This document shows, piece by piece, positions 17,282 through 26,093 of a stretch of DNA of 64,000 nucleotides. Every line of letters begins with the position of its first letter. The first letter of the stretch is position 1. The notes beneath the pieces were generated by a model. It saw only the letters and a program-made list of their open reading frames with translations. It had not been told where the DNA came from and did not search any database. The stretch comes from Pseudomonas putida. Its GTDB lineage: Bacteria; Pseudomonadota; Gammaproteobacteria; Pseudomonadales; Pseudomonadaceae. The stretch lies in the NCBI RefSeq assembly GCF_028682475.1, contig NZ_JANHLE010000027.1:1-64000 (forward strand), written 5' to 3'. Both the position numbers and the translations under genes were made by a program.

Positions 17282-18655
17282 ATGCGTTGCCTGATGTTCC
17301 TGTGCCTGCTGCTGGGGGCCATGCCCGGCTTTGCCCTCGACCGCTCGCAGGTCGAAGGCTACCTGCTGCCCAATGGTTTGCAGGTGCTGCTCAAGTCCGG
17401 CTACGAACGCAATCATGTGTCGATTCGCCTGGTGGTCGGGGTTGGCTTCGACGATTTTCCCTGTGAGCAACAAGAGCTGCCGCATTTGCTCGAGCACGTA
17501 CTGTTCAGTGGCCTGGACGGCAGCGGCGAAGGCGGGCTGGAGGCGCGCATGCAGGCCCTGGGCGGTGAGTGGAATGCCTACACCAGCAGTGCCGACACCA
17601 CCTTTGTCATCGAGGCGCCGGCGCGCAACCAGCGCAAGGTGCTCGACCTGCTGCTGGCCGTGATCAAGGACACCGAGATCGACGAGAAGGCCCTGGCGCT
17701 GTCGAAGAAGATCGTCGAACGCGAAGATGGCGGGCACTATTCCCATCTGCAGCGCTGGCTGGACCGCCAGGACCTTGGCCACCGCGCCAGCGACCAGCTG
17801 GCGGTGGAACTGGGGCTCAAGTGCGCCGAACGTTCGGCGGTGGCCGACATGACCGTGGAACAGGTCAAGGATGTGCGTCAGCACTGGTACGCCGCCAACA
17901 ACATGAGCCTGATCGTGGTGGGCGGCCTCGACCGCCTGTTGCCGGCCTACCTGGAGCGCAGCTATGGCGAGCTGCAGCCCGCCGAGCCCGGCAAGCGCCG
18001 CGCACTGGACGGCATTACCCACAAGGCCGAAGCCCGTCGCATACTGACCCGCGGCTGGCTGGGCGACAGTGCCCGTCTGCACTGGTTGTTCCTCGAGCCG
18101 GTACTGGACAACGACCACGGCCAGACCTACGACCTGCTGCAGCGCTACCTGGACTGGGCGCTGTACGAACAATTACGGCTCAAGCACGGCCTTTCCTACG
18201 GGCCTTTCAGCCAACGCGAAAGCTTCGGCGACACCGGCGTGATGAGCCTCAATGCCGACCTCGACCGTGCCGACATCAAGGAGGCCGAACAGGCCTTGAG
18301 CGACATGCTCGAGCAGTTGCGCAAGCACGGCCTGGACCCGGCCACCTTCGCGCGGGTCAAGCAGGCAGCGATCGATCGCGAGGCCTGGACCACCCAGGGC
18401 AATGCGGCGCTGGCGGACTACTATTGGGGGGCGCTGAACGATTACCTCGACGGGCGCTTTGCCGACCCGGCGCGCACCCTGCGCCGGGTCAGCCTGGAGG
18501 ATGCCAACCAGGCCTTGCATCAGTTGCTGGCGGAACCGGGGTATGTGCGCGTCGAAGAGCCTTTGATCAGTTACAACGCGTTGTATGGACTGGTGTTGCT
18601 ATCGGGCTTGTTACTCGCTGGCGGACTGGTCTGGCACTGGCGGCGTCGGCGCTGA
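17282..18655 (+). CDS. M16 family zinc metallopeptidase, secreted or membrane-anchored
   Basis: A 457-aa single-unit M16 peptidase (about half the length of pitrilysin). It has the inverted zinc motif HLLEH at residues 68-72 and the third ligand near Glu146-Glu148. A signal peptide covers residues 1-18, and a hydrophobic C-terminal helix (about 433-452) ends in a basic tail, so it probably faces the periplasm from the inner membrane. Several in-frame ATGs precede it; 17282 is chosen because AAGGA is correctly spaced and the signal peptide begins there. M16 enzymes of this size usually work as dimers or pairs, but no partner gene is adjacent. Confidence 0.85.
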   Translation: MRCLMFLCLLLGAMPGFALDRSQVEGYLLPNGLQVLLKSGYERNHVSIRLVVGVGFDDFPCEQQELPHLLEHVLFSGLDGSGEGGLEARMQALGGEWNAYTSSADTTFVIEAPARNQRKVLDLLLAVIKDTEIDEKALALSKKIVEREDGGHYSHLQRWLDRQDLGHRASDQLAVELGLKCAERSAVADMTVEQVKDVRQHWYAANNMSLIVVGGLDRLLPAYLERSYGELQPAEPGKRRALDGITHKAEARRILTRGWLGDSARLHWLFLEPVLDNDHGQTYDLLQRYLDWALYEQLRLKHGLSYGPFSQRESFGDTGVMSLNADLDRADIKEAEQALSDMLEQLRKHGLDPATFARVKQAAIDREAWTTQGNAALADYYWGALNDYLDGRFADPARTLRRVSLEDANQALHQLLAEPGYVRVEEPLISYNALYGLVLLSGLLLAGGLVWHWRRRR

Positions 18656-18660
18656 CGCTG

Positions 18661-18722
18661 TCGCGGGGCAAGCCCGCTCCCACAGTGGCTCCATTCCCGG
18701 TGGGAGCGGGCTTGCCCCGCGA
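18661..18722. repeat. REP pair (REPIN), GCGGGGCAAGCCC type
   Basis: Two 23-bp REP units in opposite orientation (18661-18683 and 18700-18722), each with an internal GCGGGGCAAGCCCGC-type hairpin and a GCTCCCAC / GTGGGAGC end. The pair lies just after the M16 gene. An identical pair type recurs at 24645 and 52609. Confidence 0.9.
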
Positions 18723-18791
18723 TTGAGGCCTGCCTGCAAACCCAAACCAGCGTATCCTGTGCAGGTTTAACCTCACCCTGCGAACACCTTC

Positions 18792-19811
18792 ATGCCTCAC
18801 TATCTCCAGCGGCTGATCGAACTGATCAAGCGCTACCCCGGCGTCATCGCCCTCGGCGGTTTTATCTCCGGGATCGCCAGCTTCATATTGGTCGACCGCC
18901 AGGACAGCCTGGCCAGCTGGATCGCCATCGTGATGCTGATCAGCTGGATCTGGCTGATGCTGGAAAACACCTTCACCAAGGTCTTCGCAAAAGTCTTCAA
19001 ACGTGAGATCCCGCAGCCGCTGCTGCGCTATGCCACGCAGATGATCCATCAGGAAAGCCTGTTTTTCGTCCTGCCGTTCTTTTTCGTCACCACCACCTGG
19101 AACAGCGGCCAGCTGGTGTTCACCGGCCTGCTCGGCGCCGCCGGGCTGATAGCGATCATCGATCCGTTGTACTACAAATGGCTGGCCCCGCGCCGCTGGC
19201 TGTTCCTCGCGCTGCATACCCTGACCCTGTTCGCCGCATTGCTCACCGCGCTACCAATCATTCTGCACCTGACCACCTCGCAAAGCTTCAAACTGGCCTT
19301 GGTGGCCGCCATGCTGCTGTCATTCCCAAGCCTGGCCAGCAGTTTTCCCATTCAGCACTGGCGACGCGGGATCATGCTGGTGGTGCTGACCCTGGCCGTC
19401 GGCGCCAGCGGCTGGATGCTGCGCTCCTGGGTGCCACCGGCGACGTTATGGATGACTGAAGTGGCCGTCAGCACCCAGCTGGAAAACCGCACGCCAGGCA
19501 AGAGCCTGAGCGAGATCAAGGCCAGCGAAATCCGCGCCGGGCTCTATGCCTTTACCGCGATCAATGCGCCGCGCGGGTTGAACGAGCGGATTTATCATGT
19601 CTGGCAGTTCGACGGCAAAGAAGTCGACCGCATCGCCCTGGACATCCATGGCGGACGCAAGGAAGGCTACCGGGCCTGGACGCACAAGCAGAACTTCCCC
19701 GGCAACCCGGTAGGGCGCTGGCAGGTGCGGGTGCTGACCGAAGATGGCCAGGTCATCGGGGTACTGCGTTTCCGGGTGGTTGACGATGGTCAAGCGCCGA
19801 AGGCCGAGTAA
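18792..19811 (+). CDS. DUF5924/DUF2914 membrane protein
   Basis: A 339-aa protein with about six to seven membrane helices in residues 20-220 (DUF5924-like). A soluble C-terminal domain from about 225 onwards matches the DUF2914 pattern, with HVWQFDGKEVDRIALDIHGGR and GRWQVRVLTEDGQVIG. The C-terminal domain is probably periplasmic and beta-rich. The function is unknown. It stands directly before the MCE transporter genes, 38 bp away, but the gap does not prove co-transcription. Confidence 0.78.
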   Translation: MPHYLQRLIELIKRYPGVIALGGFISGIASFILVDRQDSLASWIAIVMLISWIWLMLENTFTKVFAKVFKREIPQPLLRYATQMIHQESLFFVLPFFFVTTTWNSGQLVFTGLLGAAGLIAIIDPLYYKWLAPRRWLFLALHTLTLFAALLTALPIILHLTTSQSFKLALVAAMLLSFPSLASSFPIQHWRRGIMLVVLTLAVGASGWMLRSWVPPATLWMTEVAVSTQLENRTPGKSLSEIKASEIRAGLYAFTAINAPRGLNERIYHVWQFDGKEVDRIALDIHGGRKEGYRAWTHKQNFPGNPVGRWQVRVLTEDGQVIGVLRFRVVDDGQAPKAE

Positions 19812-19849
19812 CGCTATGCTCTGAGGCTGCGAAACTGTCGGTCGACTGC

Positions 19850-20992
19850 ATGGAGCCTATGACTACACCAGCCAGCGCAACCCTGGACACCACGAGCAAT
19901 CCGGCGCGCCTGCGGATTGTCGGTGACTGGACCCTGGCCAATTACGCCAGCCTCAAACGCAGCAGCGAGCAACTGGCCGACCAGTATGACCAGAGCACTG
20001 AGGTCGACCTCGACCAGCTCGGTCAACTGGATACCGCTGGCGCGTCGCTGCTGGCTGAACTGCTCGGTGCCGAGCGTCTGTCGCGCCTGACCGAGAGCGC
20101 CCAACTGCCCGAGGCCAGTCGGGCCCTGCTGCAGACGGTGTACTGCTCGGTGCAGGACTTCTGCATCCCGCAAAAGCAGCCCGAAAAGTCGGTACTGATC
20201 CAGCTGCTCAGCCGCATTGGCTGCGCGGTCGACACGCTCTGGCAGGATACCCTGCAGGTCCTCGGTTTCGTCGGCCTGATCCTGCAAACCCTGCTGCTGC
20301 GCCTGTTTCAGCCACGGCGCTGGCGGGTCACGGCGGTCGTCGCGCACATCGAACAGACCGGCCTGGATGCCGCGCCCATCGTCGCCCTGCTGACCTTTCT
20401 GGTCGGGGCGGTAGTGGCCTTCCTTGGCGCCACCGTGCTCGCCAGCTTTGGCGCCAGTATCTTCACCGTCGACCTGGTGGCGTTCTCCTTCCTGCGCGAA
20501 TTCGGCGTGTTGCTGACCGCCATCCTCATGGCCGGGCGCACCGCCAGTGCCTTTACCGCACAGATCGGTTCGATGAAGGCCAATGAAGAGATCGACGCCA
20601 TCCGTACCCTGGGCCTGGATCCGGTCGAATTGCTGGTAGTCCCGCGAGTGCTGGCGCTGCTGATTGCACTGCCGCTGCTGACCTTCCTCGCGATGATCTG
20701 CGGCATCATCGGTGGCGGCGTGGTCTGCGCCTTGGCGCTGGATATCTCGCCCGCCATGTTCCTGTCCTTGTTGCAAAGCGATATCGGCGTGCAGCATTTC
20801 CTCGTCGGCCTGGCCAAGGCGCCGTTCTTTGCCTTCCTGATCGCGGCCATTGGCTGCCTGGAAGGCTTCAAAGTCAGCGGCAGCGCCGAGTCGGTGGGGG
20901 CCCACACCACTTCCAGCGTGGTGCAGTCGATTTTCGTGGTGATCGTCCTCGATGCGGTGGCTGCGTTGTTCTTCATGGAGATGGGCTGGTGA
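19850..20992 (+). CDS. MCE-type ABC transporter permease with N-terminal STAS domain
   Basis: A 380-aa MlaE-family permease. Residues 1-100 form a STAS-like domain (RIVGDWTLANYASL, VDLDQLGQLDTAGASLL), a fusion of MlaB and MlaE functions. The permease domain follows, with LREFGVLLTAILMAGRTASAF and TLGLDPVELLVVPRVLAL segments. It is the membrane core of a phospholipid transporter. A second ATG at 19859 is possible; neither start has an ideal ribosome site. Its stop overlaps the next gene (GTGAG at 20989-20993). It is distinct from the Ttg2/Mla locus that Pseudomonas also carries elsewhere. Confidence 0.88.
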   Translation: MEPMTTPASATLDTTSNPARLRIVGDWTLANYASLKRSSEQLADQYDQSTEVDLDQLGQLDTAGASLLAELLGAERLSRLTESAQLPEASRALLQTVYCSVQDFCIPQKQPEKSVLIQLLSRIGCAVDTLWQDTLQVLGFVGLILQTLLLRLFQPRRWRVTAVVAHIEQTGLDAAPIVALLTFLVGAVVAFLGATVLASFGASIFTVDLVAFSFLREFGVLLTAILMAGRTASAFTAQIGSMKANEEIDAIRTLGLDPVELLVVPRVLALLIALPLLTFLAMICGIIGGGVVCALALDISPAMFLSLLQSDIGVQHFLVGLAKAPFFAFLIAAIGCLEGFKVSGSAESVGAHTTSSVVQSIFVVIVLDAVAALFFMEMGW

Positions 20993-21792
20993 GCCAGACA
21001 ACCCCTGAGCGCCGCGAGGCGGTGATCGAAGCGCGCGGCATCTGCAACCGCTTCGGTACACAAAGCGTGCACGAACAGCTGGACCTGGACCTGTACCGCG
21101 GCGAGATTCTCGCCGTGGTCGGTGGCTCGGGCAGTGGCAAATCGGTGCTGCTGCGCAGCATTGTCGGCTTGCGGCGACCGAATGAAGGGCAGGTCAAGGT
21201 GTTCGGCCAGGACCTCAGCGGTGTCAGCGACGAACAGCGCTCGAAGGTCGAACGACGCTTTGGCGTGCTGTTCCAGAAGGGTGCGCTGTTCTCTTCGCTG
21301 ACGGTAACCGAGAACGTCGCCTTGCCGCTGATCGAACATGCCGGCCTGTCCCGCGCCGACGCCGAGCACCTGGCCGGGGTCAAGCTGGCCCTGGCCGGCT
21401 TGCCGATTTCCGCTGCCGACAAATACCCCTCATCGCTGTCCGGCGGCATGATCAAACGCGCCGCGCTGGCCCGGGCCCTGGCCCTGGACCCGGACATTCT
21501 GTTTCTCGATGAACCCACCGCGGGCCTCGACCCGATCGGTGCGGCCGCCTTCGACCAGTTGATTCTGACCCTGCGCGATGCCTTGGGCCTGAGTGTGTTC
21601 CTGATCACCCACGACCTCGACACCCTCTACACCATCACCGACCGGGTGGCGGTGCTGTCGCAGAAAAAAGTCCTGGTGGCCGGCCCCATCGCCCAGGTCG
21701 AAGACACCGACGACGCCTGGATTCACGAATACTTTCATGGCCCGCGTGGCCGTGCGGCGTATCAGGCCGCCACAGCAGCAAAGGAGCTCTGA
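20989..21792 (+). CDS. MCE-type ABC transporter ATP-binding protein (MlaF-like)
   Basis: The ATPase of the transporter, 267 aa. Walker A is GGSGSGKS (residues 45-52), the signature is SGGMIKRAALARAL, and Walker B is ILFLDEPTAGLDP. It starts with GTG overlapping the permease stop. The C-terminal tail after residue 245, running into ARGRAAYQAATAAKEL-like sequence, is a small extension of the kind that contacts the STAS subunit in MlaFB. Confidence 0.9.
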   Translation: MSQTTPERREAVIEARGICNRFGTQSVHEQLDLDLYRGEILAVVGGSGSGKSVLLRSIVGLRRPNEGQVKVFGQDLSGVSDEQRSKVERRFGVLFQKGALFSSLTVTENVALPLIEHAGLSRADAEHLAGVKLALAGLPISAADKYPSSLSGGMIKRAALARALALDPDILFLDEPTAGLDPIGAAAFDQLILTLRDALGLSVFLITHDLDTLYTITDRVAVLSQKKVLVAGPIAQVEDTDDAWIHEYFHGPRGRAAYQAATAAKEL

Positions 21793-21793
21793 G

Positions 21794-22732
21794 ATGGAAA
21801 CCCGTGCACATCATGTGCTGATCGGCCTGGTCACGGTCATTGTGGTCGCCGCTGCCATGCTGTTCGGCCTGTGGCTGACCAAATCCAGTGTCGACAGCAC
21901 CTTCAAGGATTACCAGGTGGTGTTCAACGAGGCGGTCTCGGGTTTGTCCCGGGGCAGCTCGGTGCAATACAGCGGTATCAAGGTAGGTGACGTCACCAGC
22001 TTGCGCCTGGACCCCAAGGACCCGCGCCGTGTCCTGGCTCAGATACGCCTGAGCGCCGATACCCCGGTCAAGGAAGACACGCGGGCGAAACTGACCCTGA
22101 CCGGCATCACCGGTACCTCCTTCATCCAGCTCAGTGGCGGTACCCCGCAAAGCCCGGAGCTCAAGGGCAAGGACGGCAAACTGCCGGTGATCGTCGCCTC
22201 GCCTTCACCGATTGCCCGCCTGCTCGACGACGGCAGCGACCTGCTGACCAACATCAACATGCTGGTGCATAACGCCAACCAGCTGTTCTCCGAAGACAAT
22301 GCCAAGAGCCTGAGCAACACCCTCAACCATCTGGAGCAAACCTCGGCAGCGTTCAGCGAGCAACGCGGGGATATTCGCACTGCAATCGAGCAACTGGCCC
22401 AAGTCGGTAACCAGGCCAGCGCCATGCTCGAGCAGACCAGCGAACTGATGCGCAATGCCAATGGCCTGCTCAGCAACCAGGGCAAGCAGGCCTTCGGCAG
22501 CGCCGAACAGGCCATGCAGTCGCTGGCGCAAAGTACCGCGACCATCAACAGCCTGCTCAACGACAACCGCGAAGCCCTCGACGGTGGCGCCCAGGGCCTG
22601 AACCAGCTGGCCCCGGCCATTCGTGAGCTGCGCGAGACGCTCAATTCGCTGAAGGCGATTTCCCAGCGCCTGGAAGCCAACCCCAGCGGCTACCTGCTCG
22701 GCCGTGACACTAACAAGGAGTTCACGCCATGA
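21794..22732 (+). CDS. MCE domain substrate-binding protein (MlaD-like)
   Basis: A 312-aa protein anchored by one N-terminal helix (about 8-28). A single MCE domain follows (about 40-120, GLSRGSSVQYSGIKVGDVTSL and GITGTSFIQLSGG), then a long helical region (150-300) that would form a needle-like or stalk structure. The frame opens at 21737 inside the ATPase gene. The real start is the ATG at 21794 with AAGGAG upstream. It overlaps the next gene by ATGA. Confidence 0.9.
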   Translation: METRAHHVLIGLVTVIVVAAAMLFGLWLTKSSVDSTFKDYQVVFNEAVSGLSRGSSVQYSGIKVGDVTSLRLDPKDPRRVLAQIRLSADTPVKEDTRAKLTLTGITGTSFIQLSGGTPQSPELKGKDGKLPVIVASPSPIARLLDDGSDLLTNINMLVHNANQLFSEDNAKSLSNTLNHLEQTSAAFSEQRGDIRTAIEQLAQVGNQASAMLEQTSELMRNANGLLSNQGKQAFGSAEQAMQSLAQSTATINSLLNDNREALDGGAQGLNQLAPAIRELRETLNSLKAISQRLEANPSGYLLGRDTNKEFTP

Positions 22733-23364
22733 GTCGTACCTGCCGCTACCTGGCCCTGGCTGTGGCGTTGAGCCTGGGCAGTGCCTGCTCGATCCTGCCA
22801 CAGGCCGATCCTGCCGATGTCTATCGCCTGCCTGCGGCGCAAGCCCGCCAGGCTGCCCCGTCAAGCAGTGTCGTCGGCTGGTCGCTGCGGCTGAACAAGC
22901 CGTTGGCCAGCGATGCCCTCAACAACCCGAAAATTGCCGTGGTCCCCGACGGCAACCTGATCAGTCACTACAAGGGCGCGCGCTGGAGCGATCCGGCGCC
23001 GTTGCTGCTGCGCAACCGCATGCTCGACGCCTTCCAGCGCGATGGGCGCGTACCCCGGCTCAGTGCCGATGACAGCAACCTGCAAGCTGACTATGAACTG
23101 GCTGGCGAGCTACAGGCATTCCAGAGCGAGTACAGCGCCGATGGCCTGGCGGTGGTGATCCGCTATGACGCTCGCCTGGTGCAGGGACGCAGCCAGCGCA
23201 TCCTCGCCAGCCGCCGCTTTGAAGTGCGCCAGCCGCTGAGCGACAAGCAGGTACCGGCAGTGGTCAACGGTTTCGGTAGCGCCAGCGACCAACTGATGGC
23301 GCAACTGGTGGCCTGGACGCTGGCCCAGGCCAACCAAGCCCAGGCTCAGGCAAAGAACCAGTAG
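22729..23364 (+). CDS. ABC-type transport auxiliary lipoprotein (PqiC/DUF330-like)
   Basis: A 211-aa lipoprotein: the signal sequence ends in the lipobox GSAC (Cys20). The mature part has the auxiliary lipoprotein pattern YRLPAA ... WSLRLNKPLASDAL ... GARWSDPAPLLLRNRMLDAF. Such proteins sit in the outer membrane and complete MCE transporters such as Pqi. It is the last gene of the four-gene MCE operon (ATGA overlap with the MCE gene). Its last 19 bp overlap the end of the convergent SpmAB-like gene. Confidence 0.87.
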   Translation: MSRTCRYLALAVALSLGSACSILPQADPADVYRLPAAQARQAAPSSSVVGWSLRLNKPLASDALNNPKIAVVPDGNLISHYKGARWSDPAPLLLRNRMLDAFQRDGRVPRLSADDSNLQADYELAGELQAFQSEYSADGLAVVIRYDARLVQGRSQRILASRRFEVRQPLSDKQVPAVVNGFGSASDQLMAQLVAWTLAQANQAQAQAKNQ

Positions 23365-24575
23365 CAGACGCAAATCGCGGCGATCACCCCGGCCAGCTCA
23401 GCGAGCAGGGCGCAGCCCACCGCATGGCGGGCGCGCTGAATACCGACCGCACCGAAATAGACCGCCAACACATAGAAGGTGGTTTCGGTGCTGCCCTGGA
23501 TGGTCGCCGCCACCAGCGCCGGGAAGCTGTCAACGCCGTGGGTCTGCATGGTCTCGATCAGCATGGCCCGGGCCGCGCTGCCCGAGAACGGTTTGACCAG
23601 CGCGGTAGGCAGCCCCTCGACGAAGCGCGTATCCATCCCCAGCCACTCCACCACATGGCGGATACCGTCCAGGCTCAGCTCCAGAGCGCCTGAGGCGCGC
23701 AACACGCCGACTGCGCAGAGCATGGCGACCAGATACGGCAAAAGGCTCTTGGCGACGTCAAAGCCCTCTTTGGCGCCCTCTACGAAGGTTTCATAGACCT
23801 TCACCCGCTTGAACGCGCCAATCACCAGGAACAGGATGATCAGACCGAACAGCGTCAGGTTGCCCAGGATCGACGACAACCCGGCCAGAGCGGTAGCCGA
23901 CAGGGTGCCCAGAAACGCCATGAAGCCGCCCAGCAGCAGAGCCCCCGGCACCAGATAAGCCAGCACCACCGGATCCCACAGTCGCAGGCGCTGCATCACC
24001 GCCACCGACAGCAGGCCGACCAGGGTCGAGGCACTGGTGGCGAGCAGGATCGGCAGGAACACCAGGGTCGGATCCGTGGCGCCTTGCTGGGCGCGGTACA
24101 TGAAGATGGTCACCGGCAGCAGGGTCAGGGAAGACGCGTTAAGTACCAGGAACAGGATCTGCGCATTGCTGGCGGTGGTCGAGCTGGGGTTGAGCTCCTG
24201 CAGGGCGCGCATGGCCTTGAGGCCGATTGGCGTGGCGGCGTTGTCCAGGCCCAGGCCGTTGGCGGCGAAGTTCAGGGTAATCAGGCCCAGGGCGGGGTGG
24301 CCGGGCGGCACTTCCGGCATCAGGCGGGCGAAGAGCGGGCCGAGCACCTTGGCCAGCCATTCGACGATACCGGCCTTTTCCGCAATCTTCAGAAAGCCCA
24401 GCCAGAGGGTCAGGGTGCCGAACAGCAGGATCATCACTTCGACCGACAGCTTGGCCATGGCGAAGATGCTCTCGACCATCGCGGCAAAGATCCCGGCATT
24501 GCCGCCTACCAGCCATTGCGCCAGCGCGGAAACGGCCGCGACCAAGAAAAAACCAAGCCAAAGGCCGTTGAGCAT
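23346..24575 (-). CDS. SpmA-SpmB fused nucleoside recognition (Gate) domain membrane protein
   Basis: A 409-aa inner-membrane protein with about ten helices in two Gate-domain halves, corresponding to Bacillus spore maturation proteins SpmA and SpmB joined. The GLDNAATPIGLKAM segment in the first half and KPFSGSAARAML plus GSTETTFYVLAVYFGAVG in the second are typical. The start at 24575 (MLNGLWLGFF) has a GGGGGA ribosome site; the frame runs further up to 24638 without one. Transported substrate is unknown. The 3' end overlaps the convergent MCE lipoprotein gene. Confidence 0.87.
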   Translation of the reverse strand: MLNGLWLGFFLVAAVSALAQWLVGGNAGIFAAMVESIFAMAKLSVEVMILLFGTLTLWLGFLKIAEKAGIVEWLAKVLGPLFARLMPEVPPGHPALGLITLNFAANGLGLDNAATPIGLKAMRALQELNPSSTTASNAQILFLVLNASSLTLLPVTIFMYRAQQGATDPTLVFLPILLATSASTLVGLLSVAVMQRLRLWDPVVLAYLVPGALLLGGFMAFLGTLSATALAGLSSILGNLTLFGLIILFLVIGAFKRVKVYETFVEGAKEGFDVAKSLLPYLVAMLCAVGVLRASGALELSLDGIRHVVEWLGMDTRFVEGLPTALVKPFSGSAARAMLIETMQTHGVDSFPALVAATIQGSTETTFYVLAVYFGAVGIQRARHAVGCALLAELAGVIAAICVCYWFFA

Positions 24576-24644
24576 CCGTTGTTCCCCCACAAAGTTGCGA
24601 CGAATGATAGCGGTAGCAGTGGCGCAATGCACCGACACTGAAAA

Positions 24645-24708
24645 TCGCGGGGCAAGCCCGCTCCCACTGGTGCAGTACCAACCCGGTGGGAGCGGGCTTG
24701 CCCCGCGA
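24645..24708. repeat. REP pair (REPIN), GCGGGGCAAGCCC type
   Basis: Inverted 23-bp REP units at 24645-24667 and 24686-24708, same sequence type as 18661 and 52609, between the SpmAB-like gene start and the gltP terminator. Confidence 0.9.
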
Positions 24709-24714
24709 TAAACA

Positions 24715-24742
24715 AAAAAGCCCCGACCAGGTCGGGGCTTTT
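24715..24742 (-). terminator. Bidirectional rho-independent terminator after gltP
   Basis: AAAAGCCCCGACC and GGTCGGGGCTTTT form a 12-13-bp stem with A and T runs on both sides. It lies 20 bp after the gltP stop. Confidence 0.9.
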
Positions 24743-24761
24743 CGTTCAGGCAAGCTGCACC

Positions 24762-26093
24762 TTAGTGGTTGGCAGTCTTGCCAGCAGGAGCCGCTTCTTT
24801 GCTGCGCCAGTGCGGCAGCGAGTTCCAGTAGCGCTGGCCTTTGGCATCGTCGTACATGCCTTCCCAGCGAGCGATAACCAGCACGGCCAGGGCGTTGCCG
24901 ATAACGTTCAGGGCAGTACGGGCCATGTCCATGATGCGGTCGACACCGGCGATGAACGCCAGGCCTTCCAGCGGGATGCCAACGCTGCCCAGGGTGGCCA
25001 GCAGCACCACGAAGGACACACCCGGAACACCGGCGATACCCTTGGAGGTCACCATCAGGGTCAGCACCAGCAGCAGCTGCTGGCTGATCGACAGGTCGAT
25101 ACCGTACAGCTGGGCAATGAAGATCGCCGCGATGCTCTGGTACAGGGTCGAACCGTCAAGGTTGAACGAGTAACCGGTGGGTACCACGAAGCTGCAGATA
25201 GCTTTCGGCGCACCATAAGCTTCCATCTTCTCGATCACGCGCGGCAGCACGGTTTCGGAGCTGGCGGTGGAGTAAGCCAGGACCAGCTCGTCCTTGAAGA
25301 TGCGCATCAGCTTCAGGATCGAGAAGCCGAACAGACGTGCAATCAGGCCCAGCACCATGAAGCCGAAGAAGGCGATGGCGAAGTAAACCAGCAGGACCAG
25401 TTTGGCCAGGGGCAGCAGCGAGGCGAAACCGAAGTTGGCAACGGTCACGGCGATCAGCGCGAACACACCGATCGGCGCGTAGTTCATGATCATGTGAGTG
25501 ACCTTGAACATGGCTTCGGAGACGCCCTGGAAGGTTTTCACCAGCGGGTCGCGGATCTCTGCCTGCAGGCTCGACAGGCCCAGGCCGAACAGCACCGAGA
25601 AGAAGATGATCGGCAGCATTTCGCCACGCATCAGCGCTGCGAAGATGTTCGACGGAATCAGGTTGAGGATGGTCTCGATGAACGCGTGTTCATGCTGAAC
25701 CTCAGCCGCAGTGGCCTGATACTTGGAAATATCGACGGTACCCAGGGTACTCATGTCGATACCGGCACCCGGATGGAACAGGTTGGCCAGGACCAGACCG
25801 ACCACGATCGCGATGGTAGTCACCACCTCGAAGTAAATGATGGTCTTCAGGCCGATACTGCCGAGTTTTTTCGCATCGCCAACCCCGGCGATACCCACGA
25901 TCAGCGACGAAATCACGATCGGGATGACGATCATCTTGATCAGGCGAATGAAGATGTCACCTGCAGGTTGCAGGACGTTGCTGATCCACCATGCCTTTTC
26001 TGCACTGAAATGGTTCAGTAAAGCGCCGATTGCAATCCCCAGTACCAGACCGATGAGGATCTGCCAGGCGAGGCTTAGCTTTGCCTTCTTCAT
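24762..26093 (-). CDS. gltP: Dicarboxylate/amino acid:cation symporter, GltP-like
   Basis: A 443-aa inner-membrane symporter of the DAACS (SLC1) family, with eight helices and two re-entrant hairpins. Family motifs are visible: ASSETVLPRVIEKME (serine-rich hairpin 1), FVVPTGYSFNLDGSTLYQSIAA (NLDG of helix 7) and VTSKGIAGVPGVSFVVLLATL (hairpin 2). It most likely takes up glutamate and aspartate with protons. The start is the first ATG (MKKAKLSLAWQ), with AAGGTAACGAC upstream. It is monocistronic, between a terminator and a 730-bp spacer. Confidence 0.9.
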   Translation of the reverse strand: MKKAKLSLAWQILIGLVLGIAIGALLNHFSAEKAWWISNVLQPAGDIFIRLIKMIVIPIVISSLIVGIAGVGDAKKLGSIGLKTIIYFEVVTTIAIVVGLVLANLFHPGAGIDMSTLGTVDISKYQATAAEVQHEHAFIETILNLIPSNIFAALMRGEMLPIIFFSVLFGLGLSSLQAEIRDPLVKTFQGVSEAMFKVTHMIMNYAPIGVFALIAVTVANFGFASLLPLAKLVLLVYFAIAFFGFMVLGLIARLFGFSILKLMRIFKDELVLAYSTASSETVLPRVIEKMEAYGAPKAICSFVVPTGYSFNLDGSTLYQSIAAIFIAQLYGIDLSISQQLLLVLTLMVTSKGIAGVPGVSFVVLLATLGSVGIPLEGLAFIAGVDRIMDMARTALNVIGNALAVLVIARWEGMYDDAKGQRYWNSLPHWRSKEAAPAGKTANH

